The notes: generated by a model from the letters alone, not told the origin. Shown: positions 1-8,408, counted from the stretch's first letter. The stretch is 14,520 bases of DNA from Neocallimastix lanati (nom. inval.) (GCA_016946835.1 JACVTC010000584.1:2501-17020), one strand, 5' to 3'. Made by a program: numbers and translations.

Positions 1-1156
1 ATGAGTATTCGTTTGCAATATTCATTATATCAAAATAAAATAAAATATATTTAAATAATTCGCGCAGAATTCAGGTTTTTTAACCTGTTTTCTGGAATGT
101 CTTTAAACTCTTCCAGTTGACACTTTTGTTAGCTGGACTCTTTTTGATTTAAACTCCGGTTCTCACTTTTGATTACTGGAATGTAATCTCTCCGGTTTCC
201 TTTTGGAATGATTTTTTGGTTCCTTTTGGTTTTCAGGATTTCTGTTGTCTTGCTGAACTCTCCGGTTTACTCTTTGTTGGTTTGCTGGATTCTCTTTCGG
301 TTATTCTTCTGGTTACTTGATTGGTTGTTGGATTCTCGTTTGCTTATTCTCCAGGGTACTCCTTTGATTCAGAGTTCTTGTCTTTTAGTTCTCTTGTCTA
401 TTCTTTGGGTTATTCTGGATTCTTTGGATCCCTTTTTTTGGTTCTCGGTTCTCCGACCTTACCTTCTTGGGATGTATTTTCTTTATTCTCTATGATTGTT
501 ATAATAATTAACAATACTTTTAATTAATTATTATTTATTTAATAATTAATTATTTTATTATTATAATAATCTATTTAATAAACTTATGTATAATTGTTAT
601 TATTTATATAATAACAATATTTTTTAATCAAAATTGTTTGATTATTATTTCTCATAATAATAATCTTCTATAAAATCATGTATTAATTATTATTATTTTC
701 ATAATAATAATAATTTTCTATTTTAAAATGTATTATTTATTAACTCATGTATTAATTATTATTTCTCATAATAATTATAAACTCATGTATTAATTATTAT
801 TTTTATAATAATATTAATTCTTAAAGATTGTATTAATTATTATTTTACAATAATAATTACTTAATATTTAAAGTTATTATTCGCTTGCTATAATTATTAT
901 TATTTTCTTAATAATAATTCTCTAGAATAGTATAGAATTCTTTGTTACAAATAGAATAGTTTAAAAATCTTAGAATAGATTTTAATATCTAAAATAAAAA
1001 TCTTATTTTCTATTATTATTTGTTTAAAATAATAATAGTCGCTAGAATAGTTTAATAATTAAACTTCTTGAAAATCAATAATGATTTTTCTTAAATTATA
1101 TATACATTAATAATGTATTAACTATTTTGATTAATTTTATTAAATAAAATTATAAC

Positions 1157-1160
<4 letters not shown>
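1..1160 (+). mobile_element. Family 1 telomere-associated repeat, copy 1
   Basis: This is the left copy of a direct repeat; the right copy is 1294-2447. The offset is 1293 bp for the first ~800 bp, then 1287 bp, and the two look identical except for one 6-bp indel/divergent patch near 806-829. The unit has three parts: a short AT-rich start, a T-rich part with many CTGGATTCT/TCTCCGGTT-like words (about 65-495), and an AT-only part made of hairpins (about 500-1160) such as AATTATTAT at 754-762 pairing with ATAATAATT at 768-776. It ends AACGTTT and runs into a long A tract. No credible protein is encoded. The window starts exactly where copy 2 starts after its A tract, so whether anything lies further left is unknown. 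The repeat is certain; calling it a retro-element is inference from topology. Confidence 0.75.
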
Positions 1161-1210
<50 letters not shown>

Positions 1211-1228
1211 AAAAAAAAAGAAAAAAAG

Positions 1229-1279
<51 letters not shown>

Positions 1280-1290
1280 AAAAGAAAAAA
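1161..1290 (+). repeat. 130-nt A tract with five G interruptions
   Basis: All 130 bases are purines: 125 A and five G (1209, 1220, 1228, 1278, 1284). It directly follows the 3' end AACGTTT of family 1 copy 1 and directly precedes the first base of copy 2 (TTAATGAGTATTCG at 1291). At the end of copy 2 the same boundary has only AAAA and then CCTAACCC. The position fits a 3' poly(A) tail of an RNA-derived element. A homopolymer expansion, or an assembly error in a low-complexity join, could also give this. Confidence 0.9.
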
Positions 1291-1293
1291 TTA

Positions 1294-2447
1294 ATGAGTA
1301 TTCGTTTGCAATATTCATTATATCAAAATAAAATAAAATATATTTAAATAATTCGCGCAGAATTCAGGTTTTTTAACCTGTTTTCTGGAATGTCTTTAAA
1401 CTCTTCCAGTTGACACTTTTGTTAGCTGGACTCTTTTTGATTTAAACTCCGGTTCTCACTTTTGATTACTGGAATGTAATCTCTCCGGTTTCCTTTTGGA
1501 ATGATTTTTTGGTTCCTTTTGGTTTTCAGGATTTCTGTTGTCTTGCTGAACTCTCCGGTTTACTCTTTGTTGGTTTGCTGGATTCTCTTTCGGTTATTCT
1601 TCTGGTTACTTGATTGGTTGTTGGATTCTCGTTTGCTTATTCTCCAGGGTACTCCTTTGATTCAGAGTTCTTGTCTTTTAGTTCTCTTGTCTATTCTTTG
1701 GGTTATTCTGGATTCTTTGGATCCCTTTTTTTGGTTCTCGGTTCTCCGACCTTACCTTCTTGGGATGTATTTTCTTTATTCTCTATGATTGTTATAATAA
1801 TTAACAATACTTTTAATTAATTATTATTTATTTAATAATTAATTATTTTATTATTATAATAATCTATTTAATAAACTTATGTATAATTGTTATTATTTAT
1901 ATAATAACAATATTTTTTAATCAAAATTGTTTGATTATTATTTCTCATAATAATAATCTTCTATAAAATCATGTATTAATTATTATTATTTTCATAATAA
2001 TAATAATTTTCTATTTTAAAATGTATTATTTATTAACTCATGTATTAATTATTATTTCTCATAATAATTATAAACTCATGTATTAATTATTATTTTTATA
2101 ATAATTATAAACTCATGTATTAATTATTATTTTACAATAATAATTACTTAATATTTAAAGTTATTATTCGCTTGCTATAATTATTATTATTTTCTTAATA
2201 ATAATTCTCTAGAATAGTATAGAATTCTTTGTTACAAATAGAATAGTTTAAAAATCTTAGAATAGATTTTAATATCTAAAATAAAAATCTTATTTTCTAT
2301 TATTATTTGTTTAAAATAATAATAGTCGCTAGAATAGTTTAATAATTAAACTTCTTGAAAATCAATAATGATTTTTCTTAAATTATATATACATTAATAA
2401 TGTATTAACTATTTTGATTAATTTTATTAAATAAAATTATAACGTTT
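1294..2447 (+). mobile_element. Family 1 telomere-associated repeat, copy 2
   Basis: This is the second copy of the 1.16-kb unit, in the same orientation as copy 1. It differs mainly near 2100-2115, where it carries ATAATTATAAACTCATGTAT while copy 1 has a different, 6-bp longer stretch; the copy 2 version equals the neighbouring hairpin unit, which suggests unit-to-unit conversion. It ends AACGTTT followed by AAAA (2448-2451) and then a telomere repeat tract. Its left end abuts the A tract of copy 1. No credible gene lies inside. Confidence 0.75.
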
Positions 2448-2451
2448 AAAA

Positions 2452-2587
2452 CCTAACCCTAACCCTAACCCAACCTAAACCCCTAACCCTACCCTAACCC
2501 CTAACCCCTAACCCCTAACCCTAACCCTAACCTAACCCCTAACCCCTAACCCTAACCCTAACCCCCTTAACCCTAACCTAACCCTAA
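2452..2587 (+). repeat. Internal degenerate telomere tract (CCCTAA)n
   Basis: About 22 units of the telomere repeat read C-rich on the plus strand, so the chromosome end is to the left. The number of C residues varies from two to five (CCTAA, CCCTAA, CCCCTAA, CCCCCTTAA), with one CCCAA, one CCTAAA and one CCCTA unit. This is too irregular for a fresh telomere and fits an old interstitial tract or an error-prone telomerase. It separates family 1 copy 2 from family 2 copy A; its final TAA runs into the AATTATTTT start of copy A. Confidence 0.97.
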
Positions 2588-3189
2588 TTATTTTATATAT
2601 AGTTTTTATTTAGTATAAAATATTTTTTTTTTTATTTATTTACATATTAGATTTTTATTAATTATATAGTTTTATAATTTTTTCCTTTCTTTATTTACCC
2701 TTTTAACTTTTACAATAGTTTAAATATAATTTTATAGTTTTTATTATAATTCTTTTATATTTAATTTTATTTATATTTAAAAAATTTATATTAAAAATTT
2801 TTCTTGTGTTCCCTTTATATATAAATTATTAAAAGATTTATTTTTTTTTAAAATCTTTTTATTTAATTATATATAAATAACATAAGAATAATTATTATTT
2901 TATTTTTTTATTTTCTTTTTTTCTTTTTTTTCTTTTATTTTTATTTTTATCTTTTATAAATTATCTTTTATAAATTATCTTTATATAAATATCTTATTTT
3001 ATTATGTCTTCATAATAATTTAAATATTTATATAATACCTTTTATTTTTCTTCATTATTATAATTATATTTTTATAACTTTTATTATTCTTTCAACCTTA
3101 CCTTTTATAGTTACTTTATTTACTTTTGGTTAATAATTACTTTACTTTATTTACCCTTTCTTTTTTAATTATTAACTCTTATTTTATTA

Positions 3190-4450
3190 TAGTTATTATC
3201 TTTAGATAATAATTATAAACTTTTATCATTTTATATAATTTTATATAAACTTTTATCATTTTATATAATTTTATATTTTTATAATTATATACTTTTTATT
3301 ATTATCTTATATAATTATTTCTTTTAATAATTATAATTATCTTATATAATTATTTCTTTTAATAATTATATATACTTCTTTTCTTTTCTTGTATAATTAT
3401 TTACTTTAAGTAATTATACATTTTTTATTATCTTATATAATTATTTCTTTTAATAATTATATACTTTTATTTTATTTTATTATATAATTATATATCTTTT
3501 ATAATTATATATTTTTAATTTCTTATATAATTATTTTCTTTAAATAATTATATATACTTTTCTTTTTTCTTATATAATTATTTCTTTTAATAATTATATA
3601 CTTTTTATTATCTTATATAAATATATACCTTTTATAATCATATATTTTTTATTATTTATTTATATAATTATTTATTTTAAATAATTATATACTTTCTTTA
3701 TCATTATCTTATATAATTATTTGCTTAAAATAATTATATACTTTTTATTTACTTATATAATTATATATCTTTTATAATTATATACTTTTATTTACTTATA
3801 TAATTATATATCTTTTATAATTATATACTTTTATTTACTTATATAATTATTTATTTTTAAATAATTATATATTTTTTCATTATCTTATATAATTATTTCT
3901 TTTAATAGTTATATACTTTTTACTTACTTATATAATTATATACTTTTTATAATTATATATTTTATTATTTATTTATATAATTATTTCTTTTAATAATTAT
4001 ATATTTTTATTATTATATTATATACTTATATATCTTTTATAATTATATATTTTTTTTTCACTAATATAATTATTTGCTTATAATAATTATATATTTTATT
4101 CACTTATATAATTATTTGCTTATAATAATTATATATTTTATTATATTTTATTCACTTATATAATTATTTTCTTATAATTATATATTTTTATTATTATCTA
4201 ATATAATTATTTATTTTAATAATTATATTTTTTATTTTTTATTTTATTATATAATTATATTTCATTTATAATTATATATTTTATTCATTTATATAATTAT
4301 TTATTTTAATAATTATATAATTATATATTTTTATTATTACTTTTTATAGTTATATACTTAGATTAATATCTTATATAATACTTAGATTATTATCATATAT
4401 AATTATTTACTTATAATAATTATCTATTTTAGATATATTTACTTATAGAT
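3190..4450. repeat. Tandem AT-hairpin array in family 2 copy A
   Basis: The stretch is a degenerate tandem array of short palindromes of the form TATAATTATT - loop - AATAATTATA, spaced roughly 35-60 bp apart. An example is the 9-bp stem ATAATTATT at 3311-3319 with AATAATTAT at 3326-3334 around a 6-nt loop. Loops are mostly CTTT, TCTTTT or GCTTA-like, and linkers are ACTTTTTATTATCTT-like. G and C are almost absent. It could extrude hairpins as DNA, or fold as a hairpin-rich RNA if transcribed; no known family is recognised. Confidence 0.85.
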
Positions 4451-4506
4451 ATTAATACTTAATAATAGTTATTTTAATATTTCCTTTTAGAGATAGTCAA
4501 GATATT

Positions 4507-4526
4507 GAAATTCCTCATGGGATTTC
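4507..4526 (+). other. GC-containing hairpin near family 2 3' end
   Basis: GAAATTCC pairs with GGGATTTC (eight pairs, one of them G-T) around the loop TCAT. Copy B repeats it 2918 bp to the right, with flanking substitutions but the stem unchanged. It stands out because G and C are nearly absent in the preceding 1.3 kb. A conserved structure near the 3' end is where a reverse transcriptase or processing factor would bind if this were RNA-derived; that role is speculative. Confidence 0.6.
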
Positions 4527-4610
4527 AGTATACGAATTTTAAGTTTGTTAAATTTTCATAAATTTTCTCTTAGATATAGTTAATTAGAATATTTTCCTTT
4601 TTTAGATAAT

Positions 4611-4629
4611 GGACATATTTAGTATGTCC
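4611..4629 (+). other. Perfect 7-bp hairpin GGACATA/TATGTCC
   Basis: A perfect inverted repeat GGACATA-TTTAG-TATGTCC with a 5-nt loop. It is conserved in copy B (about 7529-7547). With the hairpin about 100 bp upstream it makes a pair of GC-bearing stem-loops in the last 500 bp of the element. Confidence 0.6.
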
Positions 4630-4631
4630 GT

Positions 4632-4765
4632 TTTACTTTTTAATCAAAACTTTATATACTTTAATTTACTTTTGATCAAAACTTTAATAACTTTAAATTT
4701 ATTTTTGATCAAAATTTTAATAACTTTAAACCTATATTTTTTATCAAACTTTAAATATTTTAATA
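4632..4765 (+). repeat. Four degenerate ~33-bp tandem repeats
   Basis: The core TTTTGATCAAAACTTTAATA recurs at spacings of 32, 33 and 35 bp (ATC of the core at 4643, 4675, 4708, 4743), with decay in the outer units. The same array is present in copy B at +2918 bp. It lies just downstream of the two GC hairpins. Confidence 0.75.
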
Positions 4766-4976
4766 TTAAATAATTTTATTAGTTAGTTAAATCTTTATTA
4801 ATTTTAACTTAGTAATAATATTTAATATTTCAAATTACTTATTAATTCTTATAATAGTTATATTTAGTAAATACTTTAAATAATTTTTATATTATTATAT
4901 TTTATTCTTGTAATTATTATATTTATCAAATACATGTAATACTTTGTAAATCTTAAATAAATAAAAGAATTTAAAA

Positions 4977-4990
4977 CCTAACCCTAACCC
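4977..4990 (+). repeat. Short telomere tract at family 2 copy A/B junction
   Basis: CCTAACCCTAACCC follows the AAAA end of copy A directly and is followed by the start of the 4991 segment. The junction AAAACCTAACCCTAACCC is the same as at 2448 and 7891, so three element ends in the window share the same phase relative to the telomere repeat. Confidence 0.95.
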
Positions 4991-5064
4991 TTTTCTCCTA
5001 ATGTATAATCCAAAATACATTATGGTTTTTTCTCCTAATGTATAATCCAAAATACATTATGATT
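4991..5064 (+). repeat. Two 37-bp tandem repeats with internal hairpin
   Basis: Units 4991-5027 and 5028-5064 differ by one base (GGTT versus GATT at the end). Each holds the 8-bp inverted repeat TAATGTAT...ATACATTA around AATCCAAA. They sit immediately against the telomere tract, at the putative 5' end of the element, a position where tandem promoter repeats occur in some LINE-type elements; no function is shown. Confidence 0.85.
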
Positions 5065-5300
5065 TATTATTTAATTATTTTTTTTTATTAAATAATTATA
5101 TTTATTATAAATCTTTTTAGATAATAACGGTAATTCATATTTATCTATTTATTAATTATTATATATATTTTGCGGTACAAAAAAATTTATTTTTATTTTT
5201 TGTACTACATTATTTTTGATAACTCTAAATAATTATATTTTTTTTTTATATTTTTATTTATTGTTATTAAAAAATTTTTTATTGACTTTTTTTTTATTTA

Positions 5301-5374
5301 CACTTTTAAAATAATTATTAAAACTATTTTAAAAGAATAAAAACAAATAATGTTAAATAATTATTTTAAAAGTG
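5301..5374. repeat. Perfect 19-bp inverted repeat
   Basis: The arm CACTTTTAAAATAATTATT at 5301-5319 is the exact reverse complement of 5356-5374, separated by 36 bp. It is longer than expected for chance pairing, although AT bias makes such matches less rare. It could form a cruciform or a transcript hairpin. Confidence 0.7.
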
Positions 5375-5503
5375 CACTTTTTAATTCATTTAATTTTTAA
5401 TATTTTATTTTTTTCTCTTATATAAAATAATTTAATAATTTTTTAATAAATAATTTCTATAATAATTTTTATTATTATTTTATTATTTATTATTAAAGAA
5501 TTA

Positions 5504-7894
5504 AATTATTTTATATATAGTTTTTATTTAGTATAAAATATTTTTTTTTTTTATTTATTTACATATTAGATTTTTATTAATTATATAGTTTTATAATTTT
5601 TTCCTTTCTTTATTTACCCTTTTAACTTTTACAATAGTTTAAATATAATTTTATAGTTTTTATTATAATTCTTTTATATTTAATTTTATTTATATTTAAA
5701 AAATTTATATTAAAAATTTTTCTTGTGTTCCCTTTATATATAAATTATTAAAAGATTTATTTTTTTTTAAAATCTTTTTATTTAATTATATATAAATAAC
5801 ATAAGAATAATTATTATTTTATTTTTTTATTTTCTTTTTTTCTTTTTTTTCTTTTATTTTTATTTTTATCTTTTATAAATTATCTTTTATAAATTATCTT
5901 TATATAAATATCTTATTTTATTATGTCTTCATAATAATTTAAATATTTATATAATACCTTTTATTTTTCTTCATTATTATAATTATATTTTTATAACTTT
6001 TATTATTCTTTCAACCTTACCTTTTATAGTTACTTTATTTACTTTTGGTTAATAATTACTTTACTTTATTTACCCTTTCTTTTTTAATTATTAACTCTTA
6101 TTTTATTATAGTTATTATCTTTAGATAATAATTATAAACTTTTATCATTTTATATAATTTTATATAAACTTTTATCATTTTATATAATTTTATATTTTTA
6201 TAATTATATACTTTTTATTATTATCTTATATAATTATTTCTTTTAATAATTATAATTATCTTATATAATTATTTCTTTTAATAATTATATATACTTCTTT
6301 TCTTTTCTTGTATAATTATTTACTTTAAGTAATTATACATTTTTTATTATCTTATATAATTATTTCTTTTAATAATTATATACTTTTATTTTATTTTATT
6401 ATATAATTATATATCTTTTATAATTATATATTTTTAATTTCTTATATAATTATTTTCTTTAAATAATTATATATACTTTTCTTTTTTCTTATATAATTAT
6501 TTCTTTTAATAATTATATACTTTTTATTATCTTATATAAATATATACCTTTTATAATCATATATTTTTTATTATTTATTTATATAATTATTTATTTTAAA
6601 TAATTATATACTTTCTTTATCATTATCTTATATAATTATTTGCTTAAAATAATTATATACTTTTTATTTACTTATATAATTATATATCTTTTATAATTAT
6701 ATACTTTTATTTACTTATATAATTATATATCTTTTATAATTATATACTTTTATTTACTTATATAATTATTTATTTTTAAATAATTATATATTTTTTCATT
6801 ATCTTATATAATTATTTCTTTAATAGTTATATACTTTTTACTTACTTATATAATTATATACTTTTTATAATTATATATTTTATTATTTATTTATATAATT
6901 ATTTCTTTTAATAATTATATATTTTTATTATTATATTATATACTTATATATCTTTTATAATTATATATTTTTTTTTCACTAATATAATTATTTGCTTATA
7001 ATAATTATATATTTTATTCACTTATATAATTATTTGCTTATAATAATTATATATTTTATTATATTTTATTCACTTATATAATTATTTTCTTATAATTATA
7101 TATTTTTATTATTATCTAATATAATTATTTATTTTAATAATTATATTTTTTATTTTTTATTTTATTATATAATTATATTTCTTTTATAATTATATATTTT
7201 ATTCATTTATATAATTATTTATTTTAATAATTATATAATTATATATTTTTATTATTACTTTTTATAGTTATATACTTAGATTAATATCTTATATAATACT
7301 TAGATTATTATCATATATAATTATTTACTTATAATAATTATCTATTTTAGATATATTTACTTATAGATATTAATACTTAATAATAGTTATTTTAATATTT
7401 CCTTTTAGAGGTAGTCAAGATATTGAAATTCCTCATGGGATTTCAGTATATGAATTTTAAGTTAGTTAAATTTTCATAAATTTTCTCTTAGATATAGTTA
7501 ATTAGAATATTTTCCTTTTTTAGATAATGGACATATTTAGTATGTCCGTTTTACTTTTTAATCAAAACTTTAAATACTTTAATTTACTTTTGATCAAAAC
7601 TTTAATAACTTTAAATTTATTTTTGATCAAAATTTTAATAACTTTAAATTTATATTTTTTATCAAACTTTAAATATTTTAATATTAAATAATTGTATTAG
7701 TTAGTTAAATCTTTATTAATTTTAACTTAGTAATAATATTTAATATTTCAAATTACTTATTAATTCTTATAATAGTTATACTTAGTAAATACTTTAAATA
7801 ATTTTTATATTATTATATTTTATTCTTGTAATTATTATATTTATCAAATACATGTAATACTTTGTAAATCTTAAATAAATAAAAGAATTTAAAA
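5504..7894 (+). mobile_element. Family 2 AT-hairpin repeat, copy B
   Basis: Second copy of the 2.4-kb family 2 body, same orientation and about 99% identical to copy A by eye (differences at the sites matching 3895, 4262, 4491, 4533, 4545, 4655, 4731 and 4864, among others). The hairpin array runs from about 6108 to 7368, followed by the GC hairpins and 33-bp repeats. It ends AAGAATTTAAAA (to 7894) joined to CCTAACCCTAACCCC. Together with 4991-5503 it would be a 2.9-kb complete element. Confidence 0.8.
6108..7368. repeat. Tandem AT-hairpin array in family 2 copy B
   Basis: Same array of TATAATTATT-loop-AATAATTATA palindromes as in copy A, almost base for base. Few differences have built up even in this low-complexity DNA, so the duplication is recent or is kept alike by conversion. 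Confidence 0.85.
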
Positions 7895-7911
7895 CCTAAC
7901 CCTAACCCCTA
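7895..7911 (+). repeat. Short telomere tract joined to a broken Ty3 element
   Basis: CCTAACCCTAACCCCTA sits between the AAAA end of family 2 copy B and the middle of a Ty3 RNase H reading frame. The last bases (CCCTA) could belong to either side, so the join may have used a few bases of microhomology. This is the pattern left when a broken end inside a retrotransposon gains telomere repeats. Confidence 0.9.
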
Positions 7912-8408
7912 CTTCTGCTTCAATTTTAAGAAATCCTGATAGTAACAAACCTTTCATTGTGGAAACTGATGCTTCCAATTTCGCTGTTGGAGCTATACTT
8001 TCCCAAGAATTTGATGGTCAGTTACACCCAATTGCTTTTATTTCTACCAGTTTAACCAAATCTCAACTGAATTACCCCATTTATGATAAAGAGCTTCTTG
8101 CAATTAAAGTTGCTTTGGAAGAATGGCGTCATTACCTTGAAGGTGCTCGCCATCCATTTACTATTTATACTGATCATAAAAACCTTACTTTTCCTAGGAA
8201 GCCTGAGCTACTTTCTCAACGACAAATTCGTTGGTATGAATTTCTTTCTCGTTTCGATTTTAATCTTGTGTATCGTTCTGGTAAAAAATCTGGTAAACCA
8301 GATATTCTGTCAAGAAGAAGTGATCATTTATTTGATTGTTCTCGCGATGTTTCTTGTTGTGTTATTAATCGTAACTTACGTGATGAGTCCTTGATTAATT
8401 CTATTTGA
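7911..8408 (+). pseudogene. pol: Ty3 RNase H segment (partial pol)
   Basis: RNase H removes template RNA during reverse transcription. The frame is open leftward through the telomere tract to 7893, but homology starts near TSASILRNPDSNKPF, just before the family's VETDAS motif; there is no real start codon (the GTG at 7959 is internal). Catalytic acidic residues are present: D in VETDAS, E in YDKELLAI, D in YTDHKNL, and D in KPDILSRR, about 41, 27 and 43 residues apart. The LSQRQIRWYEFLSRFDF block is typical of fungal chromoviruses. The TGA at 8406 is caused by a one-base loss near 8400-8404; the pol frame continues at 8405. Confidence 0.93.

Larger units (their letters stand above)
2588..4976 (+). 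mobile_element. Family 2 AT-hairpin repeat, copy A (left-truncated)
   Basis: This 2.4-kb segment recurs at 5504-7894 at a constant offset of 2918 bp with only scattered substitutions and small indels (for example one T fewer in copy B near 6820). Part 1 (2588-3190) is T-rich low complexity. Part 2 (about 3190-4450) is a long array of short AT hairpins. Part 3 (about 4490-4976) is less simple: two GC-containing hairpins, four degenerate 33-bp repeats, and an A-rich end AATAAATAAAAGAATTTAAAA joined to CCTAACCCTAACCC. It lacks the 0.5-kb left part seen in copy B and starts directly in telomere sequence, as a 5'-truncated copy would. No protein-coding potential is visible on either strand. Confidence 0.8.
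4991..5503 (+). mobile_element. Left (5') part of family 2 copy B, absent from copy A
   Basis: This 0.5-kb segment lies between a telomere tract and the part shared with copy A. It begins with two 37-bp tandem repeats, then holds AT-rich sequence with several inverted repeats: GTACAAAAAA...TTTTTTGTAC near 5174-5205, a perfect 19-bp pair (5301-5319 with 5356-5374), and TATATAAAATAATTTAA near 5418 that pairs with sequence at the start of the shared part (5501-5516). I read it as the true 5' end of the family 2 element; it could instead be an unrelated insertion. No gene is visible. Confidence 0.5.

Noticed and set aside
208-495. A 95-codon hydrophobic reading frame in both family 1 copies (also 1501-1788), with an overlapping 68-codon frame (321-527, 1614-1820)
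   Set aside because: T-rich DNA gives Phe/Leu/Ser/Trp-rich frames in any register. Two overlapping frames are open, no family is recognised, and conservation between copies reflects near-identical DNA rather than protein selection.
1118-1318. Minus-strand 66-codon frame rich in Phe
   Set aside because: It is the A tract read backwards (TTT codons).
1-2447. Family 1 copies as the two LTRs of a retrotransposon
   Set aside because: Only an A tract lies between them, with no primer site or coding region, and the ends lack TG...CA inverted termini.
3190-4450. CRISPR array
   Set aside because: The repeats are degenerate AT palindromes without unique spacers of constant length, and the context is eukaryotic.
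3190-7368. Mitochondrial DNA origin for the AT-hairpin blocks
   Set aside because: Gut fungi lack mitochondria with genomes, the blocks are flanked by nuclear telomere repeats and retrotransposons, and no mitochondrial gene or tRNA is visible.
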